From NCBI RefSeq assembly GCF_000612505.1, contig NZ_CP004078.1, positions 2,953,252 through 3,017,251 of the forward strand: 64,000 nt of DNA, in the 5' to 3' direction. Shown here one piece after another: positions 36,666-45,701 of this stretch. The DNA is from Paenibacillus sabinae T27. GTDB taxonomy: Bacteria; Bacillota; Bacilli; Paenibacillales; Paenibacillaceae. Position 1 is the stretch's first letter, and every line of letters begins with the position of its first letter. Both the position numbers and the translations under genes were made by a program. The notes beneath the pieces were generated by a model that saw nothing but the letters and a program-made list of their open reading frames with translations, made no database searches and had not been told where the DNA came from.

Positions 36666-36731
36666 ATGCAAATAAAAATAGTCAGTGGGTTGTACGGTTT
36701 TTATTTTAAAGTAAAGGAGTTTTGTTATTGA
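36666..36731 (+). CDS. 21-residue leader ORF coupled to the isochorismatase gene
   Basis: ATG 36666 with a strong AAAGGGGGCGG five bases upstream opens 21 codons (MQIKIVSGLYGFYFK, then VKEFCY). Its TGA (36729-36731) overlaps the TTG start of the next gene (36728-36730), and its last codons contain that gene's AAGGAG. This arrangement is typical of translational coupling or an upstream regulatory ORF. The peptide itself has no known family. Confidence 0.5.
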   Translation: MQIKIVSGLYGFYFKVKEFCY

Positions 36732-37285
36732 ACCAAGCATTAGTGATTATTGATGCACAACAAGAGCTGATTGAAGGTAAAGATGGTGAGCCAGGGGTAT
36801 TTAATAAAGCCAGCCTTCTGGGCAATATCAATGCAGTTATAGACCAAGCTTCGGAAATGGGGCATTTCGTTGTATTCATGCGGGATCTGGATGTTGCCGA
36901 GGGCAAAGGCGAGGGCTTCGAAATTCATCAGTCAATCAAAGTACCCGCCGACGCAATAGTTTTTGATAAAAAAGCGACCAATTCCTTTTATGCCACCCCA
37001 TTACTGGAGGCGCTCAAAGCTAAACAAGTCGAACATCTGATCATTATGGGATGCAAAACAGAGCACTGCATTGATACGGCTGTAAGAGCCGCTACCGTTC
37101 AAGGTTTTGATGTGACCCTTGTGGAAGATGGACATTCAACAACGAATAACGCTATCTTATCGGCCGAACAAATAATTAAACATCATAACCGAATCCTGCA
37201 CGGTCACTATAATGTGGACCATTTTTCCGTCGTGAGAAAGGCCGAAGAGGATTTATTCCAGCCGCCCCATGATATTTACAGATAA
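36728..37285 (+). CDS. Isochorismatase-family cysteine hydrolase
   Basis: A 185-residue alpha/beta hydrolase of the isochorismatase/nicotinamidase superfamily. The triad is an Asp in ALVIIDAQQELI near residue 9, a Lys in FDKKATNSF, and the nucleophile Cys in MGCKTEHCIDTAVRAA. Members hydrolyse amides such as ureidoacrylate, N-carbamoylsarcosine, biuret or nicotinamide. TTG 36728 is preferred over 36722 for spacing to AAGGAG. It is convergent with the LacI-controlled operon, which contains a carbamoylase, suggesting related chemistry. Confidence 0.88.
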   Translation: MNQALVIIDAQQELIEGKDGEPGVFNKASLLGNINAVIDQASEMGHFVVFMRDLDVAEGKGEGFEIHQSIKVPADAIVFDKKATNSFYATPLLEALKAKQVEHLIIMGCKTEHCIDTAVRAATVQGFDVTLVEDGHSTTNNAILSAEQIIKHHNRILHGHYNVDHFSVVRKAEEDLFQPPHDIYR

Positions 37286-37321
37286 AAATAAGGTGACCGG
37301 TCATGAGCGAGATTGAATAAT

Positions 37322-37354
37322 AAAAAAACCAGGAGATTGAATTCTCCTGGTAAT
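37322..37354 (-). terminator. Terminator of the LacI-controlled operon
   Basis: On the minus strand ACCAGGAG pairs with CTCCTGGT and is followed by seven T, about 80 bases after the permease stop. Confidence 0.82.
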
Positions 37355-37434
37355 TTGTATTATTTACATTAGTCATTTGAAAAAATACACGCCTTGCTAC
37401 CATAACGCAAACTATACCTATTTTAGGGGCTTGC

Positions 37435-38436
37435 TTATTTCGCCATAGCTTTACGGGCTTTCATTGTGCTTAACCATACAGCAAGCAAGATAACCAGTCC
37501 TTTAATCAACATTTGATTATACGAGGAAACATTCAGCAAATTTAAACCGTTGTTAAGAAATGCGATGATTAATACTCCCATTATGGTGCCTGTGATTTTA
37601 CCTTCTCCACCGAAAAGATTCGTTCCTCCAAGCACGACGGCTGCAATGGCATCCAACTCGGAACCTGTACCGGAATTTGGAGAACCTGTGGAAAGTCGGG
37701 ATGCCAGAAGAACTCCGGCCAGTGCAGTCACCGCTCCGCTTAACACATAAACGCCTATTTTGACTAAACGAACGTTAATACCGCATAATCTGGCTGTCTC
37801 TTCGTTGTCACCAATAGCGTAAACATATCTTCCGAATCTGGTGTGCGTTAATAAAATGTGTCCAAGCACGACAACTACAACCATAATGATGATAGGAATG
37901 GGAATGCTGCCTAAATAACCGCGGCCCAAAAACCGAAATTGCGGGTTATTAATAACAATAGGCGTACCTTTCGTATAAACGAATGCCACTCCGGATAAAA
38001 TCGTCAGCATGGCAAGCGTAACGATGAACGGTGGAATTTTCTGCAGCGAGATCGCACTTCCGATACCTAAACCGATAATACCCCCAACCATGACTGTAAT
38101 TAAGACTGCCAACGGGACAGGAACTCCCGACGCGATCATACCCGCAACAACAACCCCGCTGACCGCGATTTGCGATCCGACACTTAAATCAATTCCCCCC
38201 GTAATAATAACGAAAGTCATAGCAACAGCCATAATCATCAGAACGGCGGATTGTCTAAATACATTCAACAAGTTATCGACTGACAAAAAATCACCGGATA
38301 ATATGGACATTAAAACAAATAGCAAAATAAGACCAATGACAGCACTTCCTTTATCAAGAAGGAAAGCGGACAATTTTCTTGTAAAATTTGGCTTTTGCAG
38401 CATTCTCGCTTGACCGGATAGTTCATTATTTTTCAT
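37435..38436 (-). CDS. Ribose-type ABC transporter permease
   Basis: A 333-residue membrane protein with about 9-10 helices, of the RbsC/BPD_transp_2 family: VFRQSAVLMIMAVAMTFVIITGGIDLSVGS is the classical N-terminal block (given here in parts), and GIGSAISLQKIPPFIVTLAML and GTNLFGGEGKITGT are also present. ATG 38436 has GGAGGTG upstream and overlaps the end of the ATPase gene by 11 bases. It forms the channel with the ATPase and binding protein encoded just upstream. Confidence 0.92.
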   Translation of the reverse strand: MKNNELSGQARMLQKPNFTRKLSAFLLDKGSAVIGLILLFVLMSILSGDFLSVDNLLNVFRQSAVLMIMAVAMTFVIITGGIDLSVGSQIAVSGVVVAGMIASGVPVPLAVLITVMVGGIIGLGIGSAISLQKIPPFIVTLAMLTILSGVAFVYTKGTPIVINNPQFRFLGRGYLGSIPIPIIIMVVVVVLGHILLTHTRFGRYVYAIGDNEETARLCGINVRLVKIGVYVLSGAVTALAGVLLASRLSTGSPNSGTGSELDAIAAVVLGGTNLFGGEGKITGTIMGVLIIAFLNNGLNLLNVSSYNQMLIKGLVILLAVWLSTMKARKAMAK

Positions 38437-39931
38437 GCACAACACCTCCAAAAGCTAATTTGAGAATATTATCCGCATTAATATTTTCTTTATCTAAGGT
38501 TCCGCTTATCTGTCCTTCACACATCACAAGGGTACGATCACACATACCTTCAATTTCAGGAATTTCTGATGAAATCATGATAATGGCAACCCCCTGTTCA
38601 GCCAAACGGCTAATTTCAGCGAAAATTTCGGACTTAGCACCGACATCTACGCCTCTGCAGGGCTCGTCCAGAATCAATATTTGCGGTCTCTGCGAAATCC
38701 ATCTTGCCAAGATCGTCTTTTGCTGGTTCCCCCCGCTTAGCGTGGCGATTTTTTGTTCAATGCTGGCTGTTTTTATTCTCAATTTCTTTTTATAATCCTC
38801 TACAACATTTCTTTCCTTCTTTTTATTTACAAGCAGCTTCTTTTCAAACCTTTTCAAATTCAATAACGTGACATTTTCCCTTACGCTCATTTTCAACGTT
38901 AATCCGGTTTCTTTCCGGTTTTCCGTTACAAAACCAATGCCTAACCGGATAGCATCCCGGGGCTTTACTATTTTTCGAGGTATTCCGTGAATAATAATTT
39001 GTCCATCGTCTTTTTTGAGTAACCCAAATATCGATTTAGCGATTTCTGTTCTTCCGGAACCGACCAATCCGGCAATCCCTAATATCTCGCCTTTTCTCAC
39101 TTCAAAATTTATATTTTTCAAAACGTTTTCTACGTTTAAATTGCATACTTCCAAGATCGTTTCTCCGATAGGAACCGCGATTTTATTAAAGTAATCCGTC
39201 ATTTTTCGATTTACCATTAATTCAACAAGACGATCCGTATTTTCGATTTCATTTGTTTTCAATGTTTTGACATGCTGTCCGTCGCGCAGCACGGTAATTG
39301 TATCGCTAATGCGAAAAATTTCTTCCATACGGTGAGATATATATAAGATACTTACTGACTTTTCCTTTAGTTCGGTTATTAATTGAAGCAAAATCTCGAT
39401 TTCCCGTTCCGATAACGAGGAGGTTGGCTCATCCATGATTAAGATCCGGGCTTGCTGCGAAACGGCTCTGGCAATCTCAACCATTTGTTTTTGCGCAATG
39501 CTTATCTCTTTTACCAGCATTTTTGGATCTAATTTAATATTTAGCAACTGTAGAAGATCCGCAGCTTCTGTGTACATTCGGTTCCAATCAATGAGTCCCC
39601 ATTTCGTTCTTGGCTGATTTCCCAAAAAGATATTCTCGGCGACAGATAAATGGTTGGCAACGGTTAATTCCTGATAAATACAATGGATCCCTAAACTTTT
39701 GGATAGCTTTGGTTCCATATTTTCGACTTTATTTCCTTCAAAATAGATCTCGCCGTTATCTTTGGAATAAGCGCCTGTCAAAATTTTGATCAGCGTTGAT
39801 TTCCCCGCTCCGTTCTCCCCTACAATGGCGTGGCAGCTTCCAGGCGATACGCTGAGTGAAACGTTAGATAAAGCAGGAACGCCGTTAAATTTCTTCTCAA
39901 TATTCTTAAGTTCCAGAATGGGTTGGTTCAA
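38426..39931 (-). CDS. Ribose-type ABC transporter ATPase (two NBDs)
   Basis: A 501-residue RbsA/MglA-type ATPase with two nucleotide-binding domains. The first has Walker A GENGAGKSTLIK (about residues 38-49), signature near ISIAQKQMVEIARAV and Walker B ILIMDEPTSSL. The second has a degenerate Walker A (GLVGSGRTEIAKSI), signature LSGGNQQKTILARWI and Walker B ILILDEPCRGVDVG, a pattern normal for this family. It energises uptake of the ligand bound by the lipoprotein encoded upstream. It is in the middle of the LacI-controlled operon. Confidence 0.95.
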   Translation of the reverse strand: MNQPILELKNIEKKFNGVPALSNVSLSVSPGSCHAIVGENGAGKSTLIKILTGAYSKDNGEIYFEGNKVENMEPKLSKSLGIHCIYQELTVANHLSVAENIFLGNQPRTKWGLIDWNRMYTEAADLLQLLNIKLDPKMLVKEISIAQKQMVEIARAVSQQARILIMDEPTSSLSEREIEILLQLITELKEKSVSILYISHRMEEIFRISDTITVLRDGQHVKTLKTNEIENTDRLVELMVNRKMTDYFNKIAVPIGETILEVCNLNVENVLKNINFEVRKGEILGIAGLVGSGRTEIAKSIFGLLKKDDGQIIIHGIPRKIVKPRDAIRLGIGFVTENRKETGLTLKMSVRENVTLLNLKRFEKKLLVNKKKERNVVEDYKKKLRIKTASIEQKIATLSGGNQQKTILARWISQRPQILILDEPCRGVDVGAKSEIFAEISRLAEQGVAIIMISSEIPEIEGMCDRTLVMCEGQISGTLDKENINADNILKLAFGGVVHEK

Positions 39932-39988
39932 GGGAGTTCCCCCTTTATTAGTTTATAAAGGGGAGTTTCCTCCCCCCAACAGTTCAGT

Positions 39989-40972
39989 CTAGTCTTTAAA
40001 ATATTCGCCCACATTATTTTTGTCCATCAGGATTACCGGTACGTCGATTTGTTTCTCAACCGTCTCGCCTTTAGCTGCTTCCAATGCAGCTTTGACTGCC
40101 AATTCACCGATGAGCTCAGGTTGTTGTTGAATCATGCCCAAGATATAACCGTCTTTAATTCCAGTTGCGGCTTCTTTGGTTACATCAAAGCCCAAAATCT
40201 TTGTATTCTGGTTATTTGCCGATTCCAAAGCCGCTAAAGCACCTAGAACGCTTCCTTCGGCTGTAGCGAAGATATAATTCATATCAGAATTAGCTTGAAG
40301 CATATTTTCCACAATGGCCAATGATTCTTCTCTTTGATATCCTGGTTGTTCGTTCAAGAAGGTTACACCTTTAACATCCTTCAAGGCATCTTTAAATCCG
40401 CGCAAACGTTCTTGCTGTACAAAGGATTGGGGAGCCGTAATGACTCCAATTTTTGCCGGCTTCCCGCTCGACTCGATGGTTTTTTTGAAATAAAGGCCCA
40501 ACTGCTCACCTGCCTTATAGTTTTCAGTACCAATAAACGTATCGACTTGATCCGATTTAACGACCGCATCCGCAGTAATAACGGGTATGCCTTTTGCTTT
40601 TGCTTCTTCGACCGCCGGAACTACAGCCGAATTATCCACAGCCATAAGGATCAGAGCATCGACCTTTTTTTCAGAGAAATCCTCAATGGCTGCAACCTGT
40701 TTACCGATGTCCAAATTGGGATCGTTCGTTAACACCTCTGCACCGTTCTCTTTGGCGATTTTGTCAATCCCGTTGTTAATATCGATGTAGAACTGATGTC
40801 TTAAAGTAGCCTGCGCGACTCCGATCGTAATCTTTTCCTTGCCCGATTCTCCTGCCCCGGCTTCACTTGGACCTTCGCCTGATTCATTGGTGCTGCAAGC
40901 CGTTAAACCCAACATACAAAGCAGTAATACCATTGTTGTTAATTTGGTTGCCTTTGAATACTTTCTTTTCAT
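39989..40972 (-). CDS. Ribose-type ABC substrate-binding lipoprotein
   Basis: A 327-residue lipoprotein with lipobox LTAC (Cys at about residue 26), a Gly/Glu-rich linker and a periplasmic-binding-protein fold of the RbsB type (ITIGVAQATLRHQFYIDINNGI, DALILMAVDNSAV, IGVITAPQSFVQQERLRGF). It should capture the ligand outside the membrane for the ABC importer. RbsB-like proteins mostly bind sugars, but the operon context (carbamoylase and deacylase) suggests an amino- or ureido-compound or nucleoside-like ligand. Confidence 0.92.
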   Translation of the reverse strand: MKRKYSKATKLTTMVLLLCMLGLTACSTNESGEGPSEAGAGESGKEKITIGVAQATLRHQFYIDINNGIDKIAKENGAEVLTNDPNLDIGKQVAAIEDFSEKKVDALILMAVDNSAVVPAVEEAKAKGIPVITADAVVKSDQVDTFIGTENYKAGEQLGLYFKKTIESSGKPAKIGVITAPQSFVQQERLRGFKDALKDVKGVTFLNEQPGYQREESLAIVENMLQANSDMNYIFATAEGSVLGALAALESANNQNTKILGFDVTKEAATGIKDGYILGMIQQQPELIGELAVKAALEAAKGETVEKQIDVPVILMDKNNVGEYFKD

Positions 40973-40999
40973 TTGAAAGTCCTCCTCTTAGGTATTTTT

Positions 41000-42328
41000 T
41001 TATTGTGAATCTATGCCGCACCAAGAAACGATAAAGTTGGCGTAGACTTCAATACACTTTAAGTACTCGGAAACGGAAACATACTCATCAACGGTATGGG
41101 CTTGTTTAGCGTCACCGCAGCCCACAATAATCGTCGGCGTTGAACCGAACTGGGATAATAAACGGGCATCGCAGCCGGCCGGCATTCCTTCAATTATGGC
41201 TTCTTTGTTGAAGAGGGAATGAATAATATTGCTCATTTCTTCAACAACAGGATGATTCACGTCCGTTTCAAAAGGAAAGCCTTCCTGATAAACGGTAATT
41301 TCCGGCGGATGTTCCGCCAGCCACGGATCGGCTTGCGCAGTATTCATAATCGCACGCTGCACCTGTTCGTTCACTATATTTCTCGTTTCCTCGAAGCTCT
41401 GACCAGACTTGGGATGATAATGAAGGCATGTCTTCATCGTGCATGAACCGGGAACAACCGAACCCGCGATTCCTCCTTCAATTACACCCAAATTAATGGT
41501 AGGAGGCGGCAGCAACGGATGTCTTTCCGTCATCAGCCAATAATGCTCCAGTTCCTGCAGACTCTTATAAATTTTCATGGCTTTGTCAATTGCATTGACC
41601 CCGTTCCATAACTGGCTGGAATGGATACTCAAACCGGATACTTTGATCTCATGAAACATGAAACCCATATGGGCCGGTTGAATATTCAAATGGGTTGGTT
41701 CCCCTACAATGGCTGCATCCGCCTTATACCCTCGCTCCACACAAGCCAATGTACCGTTGCCACCGCCCTCTTCATCGACGACACTTTGGAGAATCAGATC
41801 GCCTTTCAATTTGATATCGCAGGATTTAATAACTTCCAGGGCCATAATCATAGCGCTTAATGAAGCCTTCATATCCGTTGATCCCAGACCGTACAGCTTG
41901 TCTCCCTCAATCATTCCGGAAAAAGGATCCTTGCTCCAGGCCTGCCGATCGCCAAATGGCATCGTGTCAATATGACCATTCAGAATGAGTGACCTGCCGC
42001 CTCCTATCCCTTTCATGACTCCGACTATATTGTTGCGGCCTTCATTGTTGTGCCCTAAATTAGCTCCGGGGTACTTTCTGATCTTGTCGTCCTCAACCGG
42101 AAATTCATCAATACTCAAGCCGAGCCGGCTCAGTCGGGCTTTCACAATTTCTTGTCCGGCTTGCTCTTTCCCGCCATCCACTCCATGACCAATGACCTGC
42201 GTATCGGTTTGCACCAATTGCGATAGAAATTCGATATACTGATTGCCGCAGCTCGATATTTTCTCTGAAATTTTTTCTAATATTTTCTCTGCCATTCTCG
42301 TCTTGTTGTTCATCATTTCACCCGTCAT
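41000..42328 (-). CDS. M20 family peptidase/deacylase (ArgE/DapE-like)
   Basis: A 442-residue zinc hydrolase. NGHIDTMPF provides the first metal His and Asp, GLGSTDMKASLSAMI the bridging Asp, and VVDEEGGGNGTLA the catalytic Glu pair, with a dimerisation domain between and a later metal His in AKQAHTVDEYV. It would remove an acyl, formyl or carbamoyl group from an amino acid or dipeptide. ATG 42328 is one base after the preceding stop; ATG 42316 or 42313 are alternatives near a GGGTGA. It lies downstream of the amidotransferase-like and carbamoylase genes. Confidence 0.88.
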   Translation of the reverse strand: MTGEMMNNKTRMAEKILEKISEKISSCGNQYIEFLSQLVQTDTQVIGHGVDGGKEQAGQEIVKARLSRLGLSIDEFPVEDDKIRKYPGANLGHNNEGRNNIVGVMKGIGGGRSLILNGHIDTMPFGDRQAWSKDPFSGMIEGDKLYGLGSTDMKASLSAMIMALEVIKSCDIKLKGDLILQSVVDEEGGGNGTLACVERGYKADAAIVGEPTHLNIQPAHMGFMFHEIKVSGLSIHSSQLWNGVNAIDKAMKIYKSLQELEHYWLMTERHPLLPPPTINLGVIEGGIAGSVVPGSCTMKTCLHYHPKSGQSFEETRNIVNEQVQRAIMNTAQADPWLAEHPPEITVYQEGFPFETDVNHPVVEEMSNIIHSLFNKEAIIEGMPAGCDARLLSQFGSTPTIIVGCGDAKQAHTVDEYVSVSEYLKCIEVYANFIVSWCGIDSQ

Positions 42329-42329
42329 C

Positions 42330-43064
42330 TTAAGGCTTTAAATAATTCAAAATATTAACCCACAACTGCTGGTAATGTTCCCAATTCATAAATTCCAAAG
42401 AGCCCCAGTGTGGAGCGCAATCGCTGGCGAATGCGGCGGTTTTTCCTTTTTTGTATTGTCCTACGACCAGAAACGGATCCTGACCGTAGCTTACAAGCTC
42501 TTCGGCATCCGGTTTTGTTGTCAAACGGTTATATCCCAGAAAGGTCGGCCATGAACCTAATCCGTCTACGACCGAATGGCTTTGTACCACTTCCGGGCGG
42601 AAGCCCTGCGGTGTCTCCACGCGGTCATCGAAATCCGAGAGTTCTACCGGGAGCACCTCTGCTAGCGGAGAGTTTTTATAGTTGGCCTTTGCTTCTATCC
42701 CGGTAAAGGACAGGTACCCGCCAATCATTAACAATCCGCCGCCTTCTTCTACATATTGGCGAATCAATTCCAGACTGTTTGGTGCGATTTCCATTTGATA
42801 GAACGTTTGGTTTGGAAGCAAAAAGGTATTGGCTCCGACATCGCTTATGACAATAACGTCATACTTCTTCAGTACATCCAGCTTGTTGGGAAAGCGTACT
42901 TGCACTTCGTGCCCAGGCATATAATCAACTTCGATATCCGCATTTCTTATGCATTCCAACAGAAATGTCGCTCCTTCTTCATACTTCGTTGAAGTAAAGC
43001 TGTCATAGCCTTTTGTATGAATCATATGAATAACCCAGGACTCTCCCAAAAATAAAACTTTCAT
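42330..43064 (-). CDS. Glutamine amidotransferase-like protein (DUF1355 type)
   Basis: A 244-residue protein with a class I glutamine amidotransferase-like fold: MKVLFLGESW at the start, YDVIVISDVGANTFLLP, YVEEGGGLLMIGGYLSFTG and the C-terminal KGKTAAFASDCAPHWG. The usual nucleophile Cys in GGYLSF is absent, replaced by Tyr-Leu, so it is unlikely to be a standard glutaminase. It resembles the putative amidotransferases found in catabolic clusters. ATG 43064 follows GAGGTG. Its role in this operon is unknown. Confidence 0.8.
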   Translation of the reverse strand: MKVLFLGESWVIHMIHTKGYDSFTSTKYEEGATFLLECIRNADIEVDYMPGHEVQVRFPNKLDVLKKYDVIVISDVGANTFLLPNQTFYQMEIAPNSLELIRQYVEEGGGLLMIGGYLSFTGIEAKANYKNSPLAEVLPVELSDFDDRVETPQGFRPEVVQSHSVVDGLGSWPTFLGYNRLTTKPDAEELVSYGQDPFLVVGQYKKGKTAAFASDCAPHWGSLEFMNWEHYQQLWVNILNYLKP

Positions 43065-43093
43065 TGCTTTCACCTCATAATCCATTTTTTATT

Positions 43094-44335
43094 TTAATGA
43101 TGAATTCCCGCTAATCTGGTGATCGATTGATACAAAACTTCCGTTCCCCATGCTAAATCTTCTTTGCTTGTCCATTCATCCGGGTGATGGCTGATTCCAT
43201 CCTTACTCCGGACGAAAATCATGCCAACCTCGGTGATTTCCGCCATTACCATCGCATCGTGAGCAGCGCCGCTGATCAATTTTTGGACCGGAAGTCCGGC
43301 TGCAGCAACCGAATCCTGGACAACGGCGATCACATTCTCCGAACACGGCGTCGGCTTCAACCGGTGAGGCACCTCAATTTCATATTCAATGCCTCGCTCG
43401 CTGCAATTCCGCTTGATAAACGCCCTGATTTCATCTTCGACCCGATTCCGTACTTCCTCAACCGGATGTCTGATGTCCAATGCCAATTCCACTCTGCCGG
43501 GTATAATGTTGACGCCTCCGGGCAAAGCATTGATTTTACCCACTGTCCCTACGGTCCCTGGGTTTTCTATAGCCAGTTGTTCAAGCTTGCAAATGATTTC
43601 GGCCGCAGCAACAAGCGGGTCTTTTCTCATGTCCATAGGAGTTGTCCCTGCATGCCCTGCCTTACCGTTCAAAGTAAGCTGCAGCCAAACCGGAGCGGCT
43701 ATTCCTGTTACGATCCCTACAGGGATATCTTTACTTTCCAAAATTTTTCCTTGTTCGATATGTAGCTCTAAATAAGCTTTAATGCTCCCCGGCGTTCTTC
43801 TGGCTTGTTCTAAATTTTCAGGATCCAGTCCGGATGCTTTCATGGCTTCTGCGATCGAGATCTGATGATCATCCTTGTGCTTATATAAGTCTTCGGCGTT
43901 CAATTTTCCAACGATAGCCCGGCTCCCAATCATGCCTGTGTGGAACCTCGCTCCTTCTTCATCGGTAAATACCGCTACTTCAAGAGGATGATCAGGAGTA
44001 AGCCCTTTTTCTCTCATCGTTTGCACAACTTCAATTGCGGCTAAAACACCTGCTGGCCCATCAAAGTTTCCGCCGCCCAATACACTATCGATATGAGAGC
44101 CGAACATAACAACCGGAGCGCTTGGAGCTGTTCCTTCCCATCTCCCGAACAAATTACCGATTGGATCTTCATATACAGTCAGTCCTGCTTCTTTCATCCT
44201 TTGGGTTACATATTCTTTTGCTCTTTTTTCTTCTTCGGTAAAAGACAGCCTGGTTACTCCGCCATGTTCACTCTTCCCGATTTCACTTAAATCCAAAATA
44301 CTTTTCCATACTCGTTCCTTGTTTATCGCGATCAT
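43094..44335 (-). CDS. N-carbamoyl-L-amino acid hydrolase/allantoate amidohydrolase-like (M20)
   Basis: A 413-residue zinc-dependent hydrolase. GSHIDSVLGGGNFDGPAGVLAAIE holds the first metal ligands, FTDEEGARFHTGMIGSRA the catalytic Glu, and LELHIEQGKILE a further His-containing motif specific for the carbamoylase/ureidoglycolate branch. It releases CO2 and ammonia from N-carbamoyl amino acids or related ureides. Its ATG overlaps the lacI stop by four bases (ATGA), so it is translated as part of the lacI unit. It supports a hydantoin/ureide catabolic role for the operon. Confidence 0.92.
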   Translation of the reverse strand: MIAINKERVWKSILDLSEIGKSEHGGVTRLSFTEEEKRAKEYVTQRMKEAGLTVYEDPIGNLFGRWEGTAPSAPVVMFGSHIDSVLGGGNFDGPAGVLAAIEVVQTMREKGLTPDHPLEVAVFTDEEGARFHTGMIGSRAIVGKLNAEDLYKHKDDHQISIAEAMKASGLDPENLEQARRTPGSIKAYLELHIEQGKILESKDIPVGIVTGIAAPVWLQLTLNGKAGHAGTTPMDMRKDPLVAAAEIICKLEQLAIENPGTVGTVGKINALPGGVNIIPGRVELALDIRHPVEEVRNRVEDEIRAFIKRNCSERGIEYEIEVPHRLKPTPCSENVIAVVQDSVAAAGLPVQKLISGAAHDAMVMAEITEVGMIFVRSKDGISHHPDEWTSKEDLAWGTEVLYQSITRLAGIHH

Positions 44336-45345
44336 TTTTTCACCCCTCTTTGAGTTGATCCTCTTTGAATCAAAGTAACGTCCAATTCATGAAGGTGAAT
44401 ATTGTCGTCTGCTTCTACCGGTGATTCACCAATCTTTTTCATGAGCAATTCTACCGCCAGGGTTCCCATTCCATAGATCGACTGGGCAACTGTAGTAATC
44501 TCAGGTTCCATAATTTCAGTTAAATTAATGTTATCAAAACCACAAATCGCCACGTCTTCTGGTACTTTTTTCCCCATTTTCAATAGTCCCTTTAGTGCGC
44601 CTATCGCCATTAAATCATTTCCGGCAAAGATACCATCGATGTCAGGATGCCGCTCAAGCAATGTTTTAACCGCTTCAATTCCACTTTCAATCTTAAAGTT
44701 GCCCTGAACCGTAAGACTGGAGGAATACCATTCTTGCGATTTTACCGCTTGTTCGTATCCCCGGAGCCTGTCTAAGCTTGGTTTATATTCCAATGGTCCG
44801 TAGATATGTGCGATCTTTTTGCAACCAATCTCAAATAGATGTCTGACAGCTAACTTAGCGCCTTTTATATTTTTCGATGTGACGATAACACTCGATTCAT
44901 TCCTTGGCGTTTGATCTATTGTAACCAAAGGAATTTTACTGTTTTTCAAGTAGTGTCTTCGGTAGGCCGATGTATCGGAAGCAATAATAATACCGTCTAC
45001 ATACCTGTCTTTGAGGATATCAAAATACGCTTTTTCCTTACTTTCTTCATTGTCCGAATTGCATAAATTCAGTGTATATCCATAATGTTTGGCTGCATCC
45101 TCTACAGCTCTTGCCAACTCAGAGAAAAATGGATTCGTTATATCCGGCAAAACCAATGCAATGGTGTTGGTTTTCTTACGGGCTAGTCCTCTGGCAACCG
45201 CATTAGGCGAATAATTCAGCTGATTAATCGCATTGATTACTTTAATCTCTGTTTCAGGAGTTACATATCCGTTTTTGTTAATCACTCTCGAAATCGTTGC
45301 AACTGATACACCTGATAGCTTCGCTACATCCCGAATTGTTGCCAT
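44332..45345 (-). CDS. LacI family transcriptional regulator
   Basis: A 337-residue regulator. The N-terminal HTH and hinge read TIRDVAKLSGVSVATISRVINKNGYV, followed by a periplasmic-binding-like core (SNSDNEESKEKAYFDIL, DVAICGFDNINLTEIM). It most probably represses its own operon through three TAACCGGTTA sites located 23-128 bases upstream, with an amino acid or ureide-like inducer. The first gene of a seven-gene unit ending in the ABC importer. Confidence 0.94.
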   Translation of the reverse strand: MATIRDVAKLSGVSVATISRVINKNGYVTPETEIKVINAINQLNYSPNAVARGLARKKTNTIALVLPDITNPFFSELARAVEDAAKHYGYTLNLCNSDNEESKEKAYFDILKDRYVDGIIIASDTSAYRRHYLKNSKIPLVTIDQTPRNESSVIVTSKNIKGAKLAVRHLFEIGCKKIAHIYGPLEYKPSLDRLRGYEQAVKSQEWYSSSLTVQGNFKIESGIEAVKTLLERHPDIDGIFAGNDLMAIGALKGLLKMGKKVPEDVAICGFDNINLTEIMEPEITTVAQSIYGMGTLAVELLMKKIGESPVEADDNIHLHELDVTLIQRGSTQRGVKK

Positions 45346-45367
45346 GGAATTATCTCCCCCCTATATG

Positions 45368-45473
45368 TAACCGGTTAGATGGCAGACAATAAAATATTTA
45401 CCTGCTTTCAAATAAATACTAATTTTTATGTAACCGGTTAGATCAAAGTTAAAAAAATTGAGCTAACCGGTTA
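45368..45473. promoter_or_regulatory. Three LacI operators
   Basis: Three identical palindromes TAACCGGTTA at 45368-45377, 45431-45440 and 45464-45473, each within ATGTAACCGGTTAG (the third inverted). Spacing of 63 and 33 bases would allow looping. They lie in the lacI upstream region. The rest of the gap up to 45,701 shows no gene. Confidence 0.85.
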
Positions 45474-45655
45474 CATATGTCTGATGGAGCTTTAATTATC
45501 ATGTATGTTATCATATCTCAATTTTTAATGTCAATAATTTTAATTATAGATGTTAGAATTCCTTACATAAAGGAAGCAAAAACCAGCTAATGTTTGTCAA
45601 GCATCCAGTCTTGGAGAATTTAAAAATTGCTGGTATAGTTATTTTTGAGCACAGC

Positions 45656-45682
45656 AAAAAAAACCTCCATTGGCGTGGAGAG
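45656..45682 (-). terminator. Terminator after the IS110 transposase gene
   Basis: On the minus strand TCTCCA pairs with TGGAGG around CGCCAA and is followed by eight T. Confidence 0.7.
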
Positions 45683-45701
45683 TTGCTGGATTAATATGGG
45701 A

